From the NCBI GenBank assembly GCA_001999425.1, contig MLHP01000041.1, forward strand, positions 1 through 49,265: a DNA stretch of 49,265 nucleotides, given 5' to 3'. This document shows positions 18,005-25,686 of this stretch, piece after piece. Under the pieces are notes generated by a model. That model was not told the DNA's origin and did not search any database. It saw nothing but the letters and a program-made list of their open reading frames with translations. A program made the translations under genes and the position numbers. Position 1 is the first letter of the stretch. Every line of letters begins with the position of its first letter. Source of the stretch: Rodentibacter genomosp. 2. Its GTDB lineage: Bacteria > Pseudomonadota > Gammaproteobacteria > Enterobacterales > Pasteurellaceae.

Positions 18005-18789
18005 TATAGAGTCGTTGTCAAATGATAAGATTTACGAGGGAATGAGAACGCCTCTTTTCTTGAGAATAATAAAAAATCCGCCGCCTTGGGCTTTTGATAC
18101 GATTCAGACTTGGGACGCTCAGTATCTTTCTCAAGCAAGGATATTTCTTCACCGTCATTATTGGACTTCTCAAGGTTCTTTGAATGTGTTTCGAGTTGTA
18201 GGAACAGATTGTCAACGATATCAAAATTGTTCTTGGTTAGATTTCCTTGCATCGGATAAAAAGATGGATATCAACCTTTCATTGCAGAACAAGCAACCTG
18301 AATATTATCGCAATACAGCAGTGAAACTTCCGACCATGTATTTCAATACATTTGATGGGATAAATTATTACATTAGTTCAGATGGTAATCATCGAACCTG
18401 TATTGCTAAATTTATGTTTTATGAAACAGGAGAAACTCAACTGCATGGTGTGACAATCAACCATTTATGATATTGATGAGTCGTTTTATCGGCTATACCG
18501 TGAGTTAAGTGAGAAAATTAGCCAACTTGGTTTATCAGTTATTCTCACACCAGAATCAAAACAGATAAAACGAGAAGATACGGCAGGCTGGATGATTGAT
18601 TATTTTCAACCTTATTTAATTTGGAAAGAATATGGTAAGGAAAGTTATCATGAATTACAAGAAGAGCTAAATTTTGAGCAAGCAGAGAGAAAACTTTTTG
18701 AGCTCACAACTCAATTATCTGTTAAACAACAATCTAAAAACAAGCAAAAATCTTGGTTGTCGCAATTAATATCGCTATTTAGGAGATAA
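17994..18789 (+). pseudogene. Frameshifted gene with a SDGNHR motif
   Basis: The first part (17994-18470, 158 aa) ends abruptly at TGA after LHGVTINHL. Reading +1 from about 18454, an open frame continues without a start as TIYDIDESFYRLYRELSEK and runs to 18789, ending KSWLSQLISLFRR. Joined, the product would be about 265 aa. The first part has SDGNHRTCIAKF, which recalls the substrate/nucleotide loop of ParB/sulfiredoxin-like folds, but the match is short. It could be a dead gene, a sequencing error or a programmed frameshift. An ATG at 18592 could also start a 65-aa fragment. Confidence 0.6.
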
Positions 18790-18791
18790 AA

Positions 18792-19001
18792 ATGGTAAAT
18801 GTGAAAATGACGTTTACAGTCGAAATAGAGGGAGAAACCATTGTTCACCATCAAATTGAAGAACAGGCAGAGAAACGCTCTTACTTCTCTCAGGAGCGTA
18901 AATTAACGAAAGAAATTGTAGACAAGATGAATGCCTTCCATGCCGAAAGATGGATTGAAGCAAGACCTTGGGATGATTTTAAAGCTAATGAAAAACAGTA
19001 A
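18792..19001 (+). CDS. Unrecognised small protein, paralogue of the 19117 gene
   Basis: The 69-aa protein begins MVNVKMTFTVEIEGETIVH, with alternating residues typical of paired beta strands. A helical, acidic C-terminal half ends HAERWIEARPWDD. AGGAG, 7 bases upstream of the ATG, overlaps the end of the frameshifted gene. The pattern (strand pair with IEGE/IDGK, then a helix ending in H/YAExW) matches the next gene. Function unknown. Confidence 0.65.
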   Translation: MVNVKMTFTVEIEGETIVHHQIEEQAEKRSYFSQERKLTKEIVDKMNAFHAERWIEARPWDDFKANEKQ

Positions 19002-19116
19002 ATTTGATCGATAACCTTACAATTATCTTATTTATCAAGTGAATTTCCGCTTAAGTATTCTTCATAATGTATGCACAATCTCCATCAATTCATTAATTAC
19101 GCATGGGAGCAATATT

Positions 19117-19308
19117 ATGGGAAAAGTGAATATTCATTTTAGTATCAGTATTGATGGAAAGTCGGTGGTTGATTCGTCAGTAGAGTACGAAAAAATTAAA
19201 TCTCCCTTTAATGAGAATGATGAGAAAAGATTAGCGATTTATGTGCTTAACCAATTAAATCAGCTTGAAACTCGAAATCATATCTATGCGGAAAACTGGG
19301 AAGAATAA
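19117..19308 (+). CDS. Unrecognised small protein, paralogue of the 18792 gene
   Basis: The 63-aa protein begins MGKVNIHFSISIDGKSVVD and ends HIYAENWEE. The layout is like the 69-aa neighbour: two beta strands with an ID/EG turn, then a charged helix. The ATG at 19117 has GGGAGC upstream and is preferred to one at 19039. A tandem pair of small paralogues suggests they act as partners or have separate targets, but nothing in the sequence tells which. Confidence 0.65.
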   Translation: MGKVNIHFSISIDGKSVVDSSVEYEKIKSPFNENDEKRLAIYVLNQLNQLETRNHIYAENWEE

Positions 19309-19330
19309 TATTTAAAAATAAGGAGTTATT

Positions 19331-19768
19331 ATGGCTGGAGTAAATAAAGTAATTATTGTTGGGTACCTTGGAAATGATCCCGAAATTCGGACTATGCCAA
19401 ACGGGGACGCAGTTGCGAATATTAGTGTGGCAACCAGTGAAAGTTGGACGGATAAAAATACCGGTGAACGCCGTGAATTAACAGAATGGCATCGTATTGT
19501 TTTCTATCGTCGTCAAGCCGAAATCTGCGGTGAATATTTGAAAAAAGGTTCGCAAGTTTATGTTGAAGGACGTTTACGTACGCGTAAATGGCAAGACCAA
19601 AATGGTCAAGACCGTTATACCACTGAAATCCAAGGGGATATGATACAGATGTTAGGCTCTCGTCCGCAAAATTCAGCAGCGGGTCAACATCAGCCTTCTC
19701 AACAAATGGCTAATCAACCCAATCCAGTGCCTCCAATGGATGGGTTTGATGATGATATTCCATTCTGA
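19331..19768 (+). CDS. ssb: Single-stranded DNA-binding protein
   Basis: The protein (145 aa) has the full OB-fold ([47 protein letters not shown]). A short Gln/Pro linker and the acidic tail DDDIPF, which binds partner proteins, follow. It is the ICE copy of SSB, expected to coat transferred single strands. AAGGAG precedes the ATG. Confidence 0.96.
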   Translation: MAGVNKVIIVGYLGNDPEIRTMPNGDAVANISVATSESWTDKNTGERRELTEWHRIVFYRRQAEICGEYLKKGSQVYVEGRLRTRKWQDQNGQDRYTTEIQGDMIQMLGSRPQNSAAGQHQPSQQMANQPNPVPPMDGFDDDIPF

Positions 19769-19827
19769 ATTACGTATAATTAATTTTTGTAAAAATAAAT
19801 ATGTCAGATTGAATGGAGATATTCTTG

Positions 19828-20298
19828 ATGAAAAACGTTTTTCTTATTTCATTAATAGCATTAAGTTTGAATGGATGTGCCGAACTTACTGCTATTAACA
19901 ATAAAGTAGGTGAGTTTGCCGGTCAACTGAATAAAACATTGGGGATTGGGAGTATTCAATCTTTTGATGACGAAGCCACTTCTAAGCGTGATATTGATAC
20001 CCTATATGTTCGTTTAAAACGAGAATTTAATTTTCCAACGAAAGATGAATATCTAGGACGAGCATACGGTGATGTGCGTAAATGGAAAACACATCAAATG
20101 GAACAAGATGGTATCGTCCACGAAACGAATCCGGGTGTTTATTATCGTATGGCGCGGTCGCTTGGTGAGAAGAATCAATATTACCTTGATGTTAGCCTTG
20201 AAAAAGATGGGAGAAATAGTAAGGTGTATTGGAAAGTCCGTGGTACGCCTGAATTGGCTGCAGAAGTTAAACGAGATATCTTGAACGCTATAAAATAA
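19828..20298 (+). CDS. Putative lipoprotein, family unrecognised
   Basis: The protein (156 aa) has an N-terminal signal (MKNVFLISLIALSLNGC) with a lipobox LNGC, so Cys 17 should carry the lipid. The mature part has an aromatic-rich beta-like region (YYRMARSLGEKNQYYLDVSLE). TGGAG lies 9-10 bases before the ATG at 19828; the ATG at 19813 overlaps that site. A strong terminator follows. Confidence 0.75.
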   Translation: MKNVFLISLIALSLNGCAELTAINNKVGEFAGQLNKTLGIGSIQSFDDEATSKRDIDTLYVRLKREFNFPTKDEYLGRAYGDVRKWKTHQMEQDGIVHETNPGVYYRMARSLGEKNQYYLDVSLEKDGRNSKVYWKVRGTPELAAEVKRDILNAIK

Positions 20299-20321
20299 TA
20301 AATGGTGAATTCTCCTTATTT

Positions 20322-20349
20322 GCTCCAACATCTGTTGGAGCTTTTTTTT
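20322..20349 (+). terminator. Intrinsic terminator after the lipoprotein gene
   Basis: GCTCCAACA pairs with TGTTGGAGC (9 bp, 2-nt loop), followed by eight T. Confidence 0.92.
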
Positions 20350-20410
20350 GAAAAATTATTTTTATGTTTTTTCTCTTTTTGTTTAAAAGATAAATTTTTA
20401 TAATAGTTTT

Positions 20411-20511
20411 GTATCTTATAACAATAACTTTCCTTGAGATCCTACCGGTCAATCCTTTGACCATTCATCTCATCTAAACTCTCGCCCCATGATGAAAAGG
20501 GGCTTTTTTTT
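20411..20511 (+). ncRNA. Candidate small RNA of about 100 nt
   Basis: TATAAT (20399-20404) lies 17 bp after a weak TTTTTG. It is followed by no ORF, but by a hairpin GGTCAA-TCCT-TTGACC (20447-20462) and a terminator GCCCC/GGGGC with a T run (20484-20511). The upstream gene already has its own terminator at 20322, so this second one needs its own transcript. The end overlaps the 3' end of the minus-strand gene at 20510. Confidence 0.35.
20484..20511 (+). terminator. Second intrinsic terminator, plus strand
   Basis: GCCCC (20484-20488) pairs with GGGGC (20499-20503) and is followed by T8. On the minus strand no T run follows, so it serves plus-strand transcripts. Confidence 0.75.
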
Positions 20512-21205
20512 ACCCAAAAGAATTTGTTTTTAGTGTGATTTTCATTCCTTTTACTTCGGTAAAACATTCATTTAGTTTTTCCATTTGAGGTTTGCTTAAG
20601 CTTAAGTTCTGATGAAGTTGTTCAAGTAGACTTTGAATAAATTTATGTTCAGGTTTCTTTTCTAGGAATACCCTTAACCAAAAATCAGTGGCATAGAGTG
20701 ATTGTAATGATTTATAGGTAAACTCTGGATATTTCTCTCCATGCATGACCATATTAAGGTATTTTTCATCATCCGGTGATATTTCGTTCTCAATTACATA
20801 TTTTTGATAAATGCCGCTTAACTTTTCTGACCTAAAATCTGAAATTTTTTGAATGTGAGCAAGTTTTTCAAACCTTAACAACAAATAGGCTTTAGCCGCA
20901 TTTTCGTCAAAATAGTTATCGTCATCTAATGACATAGGCAAGTCTTCATCCTGAACTGTATTGATTGCTGTTTGTGTCTTATTTTTAGTAGTGGTATATT
21001 CTTCTACACATCCTTTCGTTACATCTATAATTTTTTCTTTAGGGTTATCCACTTTATTTGGATCTTTTGCACAGCTTGGCCCCGCATAACTTAAAATTCC
21101 ATTGTCATGCTGAACAATCACTGCTTTACCTGATGTAATATGTCGGGGACAAAATTGACATTTTACTGTTGTGGCAAAATCAATTCTAATTTTCTTCCAT
21201 CCCAT
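20510..21205 (-). CDS. Unrecognised protein with a Cys-rich N-terminus
   Basis: The 231-aa protein starts MGWKKIRIDFATTVKCQFC. Cys 16 and Cys 19 (CQFC), His 22 and a later Cys in GPSCAKD form a possible zinc-binding knuckle. The C-terminal two thirds are helical and charged. It is the only minus-strand gene inside the ICE block, divergent from the gene at 21299. GGAG precedes the ATG. I do not recognise the family. Confidence 0.7.
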   Translation of the reverse strand: MGWKKIRIDFATTVKCQFCPRHITSGKAVIVQHDNGILSYAGPSCAKDPNKVDNPKEKIIDVTKGCVEEYTTTKNKTQTAINTVQDEDLPMSLDDDNYFDENAAKAYLLLRFEKLAHIQKISDFRSEKLSGIYQKYVIENEISPDDEKYLNMVMHGEKYPEFTYKSLQSLYATDFWLRVFLEKKPEHKFIQSLLEQLHQNLSLSKPQMEKLNECFTEVKGMKITLKTNSFG

Positions 21206-21298
21206 AAATACTCTCCTTTACTTACAATTGAATTATTAATTGTTTAGGTTTCATTGATTCGATTTAATTGTAGGAAATATAATTAAAAAGGATTTCTC

Positions 21299-21619
21299 AT
21301 GTCATCATCGATCTTCCCTCGAACGATTGAACAAGTTATGTCAGATTATCAAGAAGAATTAGAGAACTGGGTTATGTCTGCGCCAATAGAAGATATTCGG
21401 GATTTTTTTATCACCATTCATGGTGGCGTATATCCTGATGATTGGGAGGACTTTGTCAGTCGCCATCAAAGTAATTCTAGCTTAGAACTAGAGACCATTT
21501 CTTCTTGTGAAGCATGTCGGCAGCTACTTCTTGCTATTCAAACAACAGATCTTTCTCGAAAAGAATTAAAATCGTTCTTCATAAAGAATGGCAGTAAAAA
21601 ATTCTCTAAACATTCATAA
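21299..21619 (+). CDS. Unrecognised 106-aa protein
   Basis: The acidic protein begins MSSSIFPRTIEQVMSDYQEE and contains DWEDFVSRH and a Cys pair (SCEAC). A basic tail KKFSKHS ends it. AAGGA precedes the ATG. It is divergent from the 20510 gene, with a 93-bp shared upstream region, and precedes topB by 75 bp. Function unknown. Confidence 0.65.
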   Translation: MSSSIFPRTIEQVMSDYQEELENWVMSAPIEDIRDFFITIHGGVYPDDWEDFVSRHQSNSSLELETISSCEACRQLLLAIQTTDLSRKELKSFFIKNGSKKFSKHS

Positions 21620-21694
21620 CAATTAATCGTTACTTTTACCTTAAAACCGATTTAACTTCAATATAATTAATTAACATGAGTCAATTTGGTAACG

Positions 21695-23704
21695 ATGAAA
21701 CTATTTCTTTGTGAAAAACCTTCTCAAGGCAATGATATTGCCAAGGTATTAGGTGCAACAAAACGAGGTGAAGGGTGTTTATCGACTCTCGATGAGCAAA
21801 TTTTTGTAACCTGGGGGATCGGACATTTGGTTGAGCAGTTTAATCCGGAACAATACGATCCCGCTTTTAAAAAATGGGCATTTGAAACTTTGCCCATTAT
21901 TCCGTCACAGTGGGGGCTTTCACCTAAAAAAGAAACGAAAAAACAATACAATGTTGTGATGAAACTCATTAAGCAAGCGCAATTGGTTGTGATTGCCACC
22001 GATATTGACCGGGAGGGGGAGACGATTGCCCGAGAGCTACTTGATTTAGCGAAGTTTCGAGGTCAAATAAAACGCCTTTGGTTGTCTGCATTAGATGATG
22101 CCAGTATTCGTAAAGCATTAGGGGCATTAAAGAATAACGAAGACACTTTACCACTTTACTATGCGGGACTTGCCCGTAGCCGAGCTGATTGGCTTATCGG
22201 GATGAATTTCTCCCGCCTTTTTACGCTGCTTGCCCAACAAAAAGGTTATCAAGGTAAACCATTAAGTGTGGGACGTGTACAAAGTCCTACGTTAAGTCTT
22301 GTCGTTAATCGTGACCGCGAAATTAAAAATTTCATTCCAAAGCAGCACTTTACATTACAGGTTATGCTTTCTGAGGGAACGCAACCTTTTGCTACACAAT
22401 ATGTTATCCCTGAACAATATTGTGATGCGGATGGGCTTTGTTTGTCTGCTCAAGTGATACAAGCTGCCAATCAACAAATTTGTCAGATCGGTCAAGCCAA
22501 AGTCGAGTCTGTTGAGACAAAACGGGAAAAACAAAGTGCGCCGCTTTTATTTGCCTTGAGCGATTTACAATCTGAAGCCAATCGACTCTATGGGCTTGGG
22601 GCGCAACAAGTGCTTGATATCGCCCAATCACTTTATGAAACCCACAAAGCTACAACCTATCCACGTACTGATTGCGGTTACTTGCCGGAATCCCAGTTAG
22701 TCGAAGCGCCCAAAGTTATTCAATATTTGATGCTATCTGATACCAGATTGCAACCTCTTGCCTCAAAGTTAAATCTAAGTCAAAAATCCCGAGCTTGGAA
22801 CGATAAGAAAATTACCGCTCACCATGGCATTATTCCGACCATGGCGAAGGCTGATATTAACAAAATGTCAGAGGAGGAATTTAAACTTTATGACCTTATC
22901 CGCCGTCGTTATCTTGCACAATTTTTACCGGTTAGCGAAACCGATAAAACCCAAATTGTGTTGAAGTGCGGTCAACATGTGTTGGCTGCACGGGGGAATG
23001 TGTTGATTGTGCCCGGCTGGAAAATCTTATTCGGCAAGACACTGGATGAAGAGGATGAATCTAAACAAGCGCTCCCGACCTTAACGCAAGGACAAACTTG
23101 CCGGGTTGTTGATACAGAAATAAAAACCCGGCAAACTACACCGCCCAATCACTTTACCGAGGGGACATTGCTTACTGCAATGAAAAATGCGGCCAGATTT
23201 GTGACGGATGAACGCCTGAAACAGCGATTACGTGAAACGGAAGGGCTTGGTACAGAGGCAACGCGGGCCGGAACAATTCAGGGGTTGATTGATAAAGGTT
23301 TCTTAGCCAAAAAAGGGAAATCATTGATTGCGACAAATGAAGCGATTTCTTTGATTGATAACTTGCCGGTATTACTCAAAGATCCGGGTTTAACTGCGCT
23401 TTGGGAGCAAGCGCTAAATCAGATTGCAGAAAAAACGCTTTCACTTGATGTTTTTATGCAGCGACAGGAGCAGTTTGTTCGACAATTGATGAAAGAGTGT
23501 CTTGCAAAAGGGATTTCTTTAGGAAACATTGAAATTAAAAAGTGTTCTAAATGTGGGTCACCGATGATCAAGCGGGAGGGAAAAAATGGTCTATTTTGGG
23601 GATGCAGTCAATACCCCAAATGCGATGGACTGGAAAGTATTGGCGGAAAACGAATAAGAAAGAAAAAAGTTGTGCGAGAAGGAGGAAATCAGCTCCTCGT
23701 TTGA
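21695..23704 (+). CDS. topB: DNA topoisomerase III (type IA), ICE copy
   Basis: The protein (669 aa) has an N-terminal Toprim domain (LFLCEKPSQGNDIAKVLG; acidic TDIDREGETIA near residue 103) and the type IA core with the catalytic Tyr in TTYPRTDCGYL near residue 320. The C-terminal zinc ribbon CSKCGSPM...CSQYPKC is near residues 617-650. It relaxes or decatenates single-strand-containing DNA and should help ICE replication and transfer. The ATG at 21695 is chosen because it begins the family N-terminus MKLFLCEKPSQ; the Shine-Dalgarno is poor. An in-frame TTG lies three codons upstream. Confidence 0.93.
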   Translation: MKLFLCEKPSQGNDIAKVLGATKRGEGCLSTLDEQIFVTWGIGHLVEQFNPEQYDPAFKKWAFETLPIIPSQWGLSPKKETKKQYNVVMKLIKQAQLVVIATDIDREGETIARELLDLAKFRGQIKRLWLSALDDASIRKALGALKNNEDTLPLYYAGLARSRADWLIGMNFSRLFTLLAQQKGYQGKPLSVGRVQSPTLSLVVNRDREIKNFIPKQHFTLQVMLSEGTQPFATQYVIPEQYCDADGLCLSAQVIQAANQQICQIGQAKVESVETKREKQSAPLLFALSDLQSEANRLYGLGAQQVLDIAQSLYETHKATTYPRTDCGYLPESQLVEAPKVIQYLMLSDTRLQPLASKLNLSQKSRAWNDKKITAHHGIIPTMAKADINKMSEEEFKLYDLIRRRYLAQFLPVSETDKTQIVLKCGQHVLAARGNVLIVPGWKILFGKTLDEEDESKQALPTLTQGQTCRVVDTEIKTRQTTPPNHFTEGTLLTAMKNAARFVTDERLKQRLRETEGLGTEATRAGTIQGLIDKGFLAKKGKSLIATNEAISLIDNLPVLLKDPGLTALWEQALNQIAEKTLSLDVFMQRQEQFVRQLMKECLAKGISLGNIEIKKCSKCGSPMIKREGKNGLFWGCSQYPKCDGLESIGGKRIRKKKVVREGGNQLLV

Positions 23705-23773
23705 TGTTATTTGGTCGATTTGCTACAATTTGTTCGCAAAACCGCTTTGTATTGTCGGTCATCAATACAGAAA

Positions 23774-23814
23774 AATGTTCCTCAGCATTCTGAAAAGGGC
23801 TCTGCCGTTGGCAG
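23774..23814 (+). repeat. Intergenic motif copy 1
   Basis: AATGT, three variable bases, TCAGC, one variable base, TTCTGAAAAG, one variable base and GCT are shared with 24303-24345. In this copy a CTGCC-GTT-GGCAG hairpin follows. Confidence 0.6.
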
Positions 23815-23868
23815 GAATGCAAACTAAACCATTGCGATACGATTTTTTGTCGCTACCTTACAAATGAT

Positions 23869-23918
23869 TTACTGTAAGGACAAAAGAATATTGAGGTATT
23901 TTTTTGTCCTTGCAGTAA
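23869..23918. repeat. 17-bp inverted repeat
   Basis: 23869-23885 and 23902-23918 are complementary at all but one position, which is a G-U wobble. The loop is 16 nt. No T run follows on the plus strand. Confidence 0.75.
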
Positions 23919-24113
23919 TGCTTATTTATCCAAACCGGAGCTCACCGGTGAAACATTGAGTGCCCTTTGCATTGTAATAATGCGCGTTGTATCGGTAAAA
24001 GGCTGCTTTGTTACCGAATAATAGAAGAATGTCGTTGTATTATGTTTTGACGAGGATGATACAGCACCACTTGTATTATATAGCCTGACTTATCAAATTT
24101 GTTCTTATCTGTG

Positions 24114-24150
24114 TAGCCCCTGGTGTGTTTGCCTAGGGGCTATTTTATTG
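24114..24150 (+). terminator. Terminator-like hairpin in the gene-poor region
   Basis: TAGCCCCT (24114-24121) pairs with AGGGGCTA (24135-24142), followed by TTTTATTG. It lies far from any gene end, so it may end a small RNA or read-through from topB. Confidence 0.6.
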
Positions 24151-24302
24151 TCTAAACAGAATATTCAATTAAATGTATTTATTTTATACAAAAAATTTTA
24201 CATTAAGCCCATCTTTAAATATTAAGCAGCTATCGTTGATAGCACTTAAACATTGCCATCCCTTGAAAGAGCAATGCCTCGTCGTTGATGAGTGGGGAGT
24301 TC

Positions 24303-24345
24303 AATGTCTCTCAGCGTTCTGAAAAGAGCTCCAATGATAATTGGG
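24303..24345 (+). repeat. Intergenic motif copy 2
   Basis: This is the same motif as at 23774, but followed by a hairpin of different sequence, CCAAT-GATA-ATTGG. It lies directly upstream of the first folded leader. Confidence 0.6.
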
Positions 24346-24370
24346 AACGTTTATTTTACTTGTCAATTAA

Positions 24371-24440
24371 CCCTTAGCGGGAAACATTTTCCCGTATTGG
24401 GTAAGGATGTTTCTCTGCATTTTTATTTTGGAGAAACAAT
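24371..24440 (+). promoter_or_regulatory. Folded leader 1 (before the 50-aa gene)
   Basis: A, GCGGGAAACAT (24377-24387), can pair with its neighbour TTCCCG (24389-24394) or with B, ATGTTTCTCTGC (24407-24418). B is followed by a T-rich run. C, GGAGAAACA, the Shine-Dalgarno (24430-24438), can also pair with B (eight pairs GAGAAACA/TGTTTCTC). Confidence 0.7.
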
Positions 24441-24593
24441 ATGAAACTTATTTCATTACACCGTAAATTTATTTCTTTTGTGGAAAAAATTGCAGAAGAA
24501 GAACGTTCCATGGAAGTATTGCCTTATGTTCTAGTATTTCTAATCATTGCAACAATTATTGCAGGTTTAAGAATATTAATATTTGGTTATTAA
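24441..24593 (+). CDS. Unrecognised 50-aa single-pass membrane protein
   Basis: The short gene starts with ATG after GGAGAAACAAT. It encodes an amphipathic, charged N-terminus (KLISLHRKFISFVEKIAEEE) and one membrane segment near residues 27-48 (LPYVLVFLIIATIIAGLRIL). Its folded leader is nearly identical to that of the next gene, which argues it is a real gene. Function unknown. Confidence 0.65.
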   Translation: MKLISLHRKFISFVEKIAEEERSMEVLPYVLVFLIIATIIAGLRILIFGY

Positions 24594-24604
24594 TCGTTTA
24601 ATTT

Positions 24605-24681
24605 AACCCTAGCGGGAAACATTTTTCCCGTATTGGGTAAGGATGTTTCTCCGCTTTTTTTTTACAATTAGGAGAAACATT
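24605..24681 (+). promoter_or_regulatory. Folded leader 2 (before the STY4534-family gene)
   Basis: A (GCGGGAAACAT, 24612-24622) pairs with B (ATGTTTCTCCGC, 24643-24654) with one bulge, and nine T follow: a good intrinsic terminator. A can instead pair with TTCCCG (24625-24630). B also pairs perfectly over 10 bp with C, the Shine-Dalgarno segment GGAGAAACAT (24671-24680). Confidence 0.75.
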
Positions 24682-25122
24682 ATGTCTACTCAAAACAAAA
24701 AAACTTATTTTAACTTACACACCACAGGCGTCGGCTATTTAAGCGATATTCGCACGGTAACACCTAAAAAAGGTTCGCCTTTCTTAGCTTGCCGTATTGC
24801 CGCTTTAGTTGGTGATTCCAATGATGTGGAATATCGTCATTTCGATACCAATGTGAATGGTAAAGAAGCTGAAAATTTAATTAGACGTTGTGAACAAGCC
24901 GTGAATGAAAATAAAAAAGTACTTATTTCATTCAACATCTCTGATATATGGACTGATACCTTTACTTATACAAAGGATACTCAGAACCATAAAAAAGGGG
25001 ATGTTGGCGTGTCCTTAAAAGGGCGTTTAATTCGCATCGATATGATTAAAGTTGATGGTGAAGTTAAATATCTGCGAGAACAAAAATCTCAAAAATCGGC
25101 TGAACAAGGTGAAAACCAATAG
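24682..25122 (+). CDS. STY4534 / DUF3577 family ICE replication protein
   Basis: The protein (146 aa) resembles the STY4534-type (DUF3577) proteins of SPI-7-class islands, with the conserved YFNLHTTGVGYLSDIRTVTPKKGSPFLACRIAAL. These are annotated as ICE replication proteins and have an OB-fold-like, SSB-like look. The ATG at 24682 follows GGAGAAACAT by one base; an ATG at 24643 would start inside segment B of the leader. A terminator follows. Confidence 0.8.
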   Translation: MSTQNKKTYFNLHTTGVGYLSDIRTVTPKKGSPFLACRIAALVGDSNDVEYRHFDTNVNGKEAENLIRRCEQAVNENKKVLISFNISDIWTDTFTYTKDTQNHKKGDVGVSLKGRLIRIDMIKVDGEVKYLREQKSQKSAEQGENQ

Positions 25123-25142
25123 TCAGCATGATCTTAAACAAT

Positions 25143-25174
25143 AAAGACCAACAATGTTGTTGGTCTTTGTTTTA
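25143..25174 (+). terminator. Intrinsic terminator
   Basis: AAAGACCAACAA pairs perfectly with TTGTTGGTCTTT (12 bp, 2-nt loop), followed by GTTTT. Confidence 0.85.
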
Positions 25175-25200
25175 CCGAAATAATGGTGATTTTTCCATTA

Positions 25201-25274
25201 CCCACAAGGGGAAGTTTTCCCTTCGTGGGAAATTTCTCTTTGTGTTATGATTAACCAATCTTAGGAGAAATTGT
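25201..25274 (+). promoter_or_regulatory. Folded leader 3 (before the DUF1640-like gene)
   Basis: CCCAC (25201-25205) pairs with GTGGG (25225-25229) in the first hairpin. A (25206-25217) pairs with B (AAATTTCTCTTT, 25230-25241) at all 12 positions, counting G-U wobbles. C, GAGAAATT (25265-25272), pairs perfectly with AATTTCTC of B. No clear T run follows B here. Confidence 0.65.
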
Positions 25275-25568
25275 ATGGGGAATGCTATGGCAACCATTCG
25301 CTTTGATAAACTGCGCTTTGTAAAAAAATTGCAAGAGGCTAATCAATCGACCGAAATGGCCGAAGCCCTTGCAGATGCATTAGATGATGCTCTGGAACAA
25401 AGCCAAAGCCCACTTGCAACCAAAGCTGATTTAAAAGAGTTAAAAGCTGAGCTTAGATTGGAAATGTCCCAATTGAGAACAGAATTAACTTCAGCCATGT
25501 ACAAAATGGCAGGTTTAATTTTGGCTGGAACAGGTGTATTGATGAGCTTGATGAAGTTTATCAACTAA
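25275..25568 (+). CDS. DUF1640-like coiled-coil protein with C-terminal membrane segment
   Basis: The protein (97 aa) starts MGNAMATIRFDKLRFVKKL and resembles small DUF1640 (CCDC90-like) proteins of mobile elements. A coiled coil spans about residues 25-75 (ADLKELKAELRLEMSQLRTEL). A hydrophobic tail near residues 78-94 would anchor it in the membrane. AGGAG precedes the ATG. Function in ICEs is unknown. Confidence 0.7.
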   Translation: MGNAMATIRFDKLRFVKKLQEANQSTEMAEALADALDDALEQSQSPLATKADLKELKAELRLEMSQLRTELTSAMYKMAGLILAGTGVLMSLMKFIN

Positions 25569-25586
25569 TTCTTTCTTTTACTTTCC

Positions 25587-25614
25587 AAAGTGCGTTCAAA
25601 TTTGACCGCACTTT
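25587..25614 (+). terminator. Inverted uptake-signal-like terminator
   Basis: AAAGTGCG pairs with CGCACTTT, with further TCAAA/TTTGA pairing inside, followed by TATCTTT. It lies just after the DUF1640-like gene and is part of a 103-bp unit repeated at 25980. Confidence 0.7.
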
Positions 25615-25627
25615 TATCTTTCATTTA

Positions 25628-25686
25628 CCCGTTGGGGAAACCTCCCCACGGACGTTTCCCCTTATTTTTCTATGAGGAGAAACAAA
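25628..25686 (+). promoter_or_regulatory. Folded leader 4 (before the 87-aa gene)
   Basis: CCG-T-TGGGG pairs with CCCCA-CGG in the first hairpin. A, GGGGAAAC (25634-25641), pairs perfectly with B, GTTTCCCC (25654-25661), followed by TTATTTTT. C, GGAGAAAC (25676-25683), pairs with B except for one position. Confidence 0.7.

Larger units (their letters stand above)
23705..24440. other. Gene-poor, structure-rich region between topB and the leader-linked genes
   Basis: I find no convincing gene in these 735 bases. They hold a near-perfect 17-bp inverted repeat (23869-23918), two copies of a 30-nt motif followed by different small hairpins (23774 and 24303), a terminator-like hairpin (24114-24150) and the first folded leader (from 24371). 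It may carry promoters for the following genes, small RNAs or an origin of transfer; the sequence does not settle which. Confidence 0.6.

Noticed and set aside
23670-23867. 65-aa open frame after topB
   Set aside because: It overlaps the topB end, lacks a ribosome site and reads through the intergenic repeat.
24037-24090. TTGACG...TATTAT promoter for a small RNA ending at the 24114 hairpin
   Set aside because: The spacing of 21 bp is too long for a normal promoter; kept only as a possibility in the description of the region.
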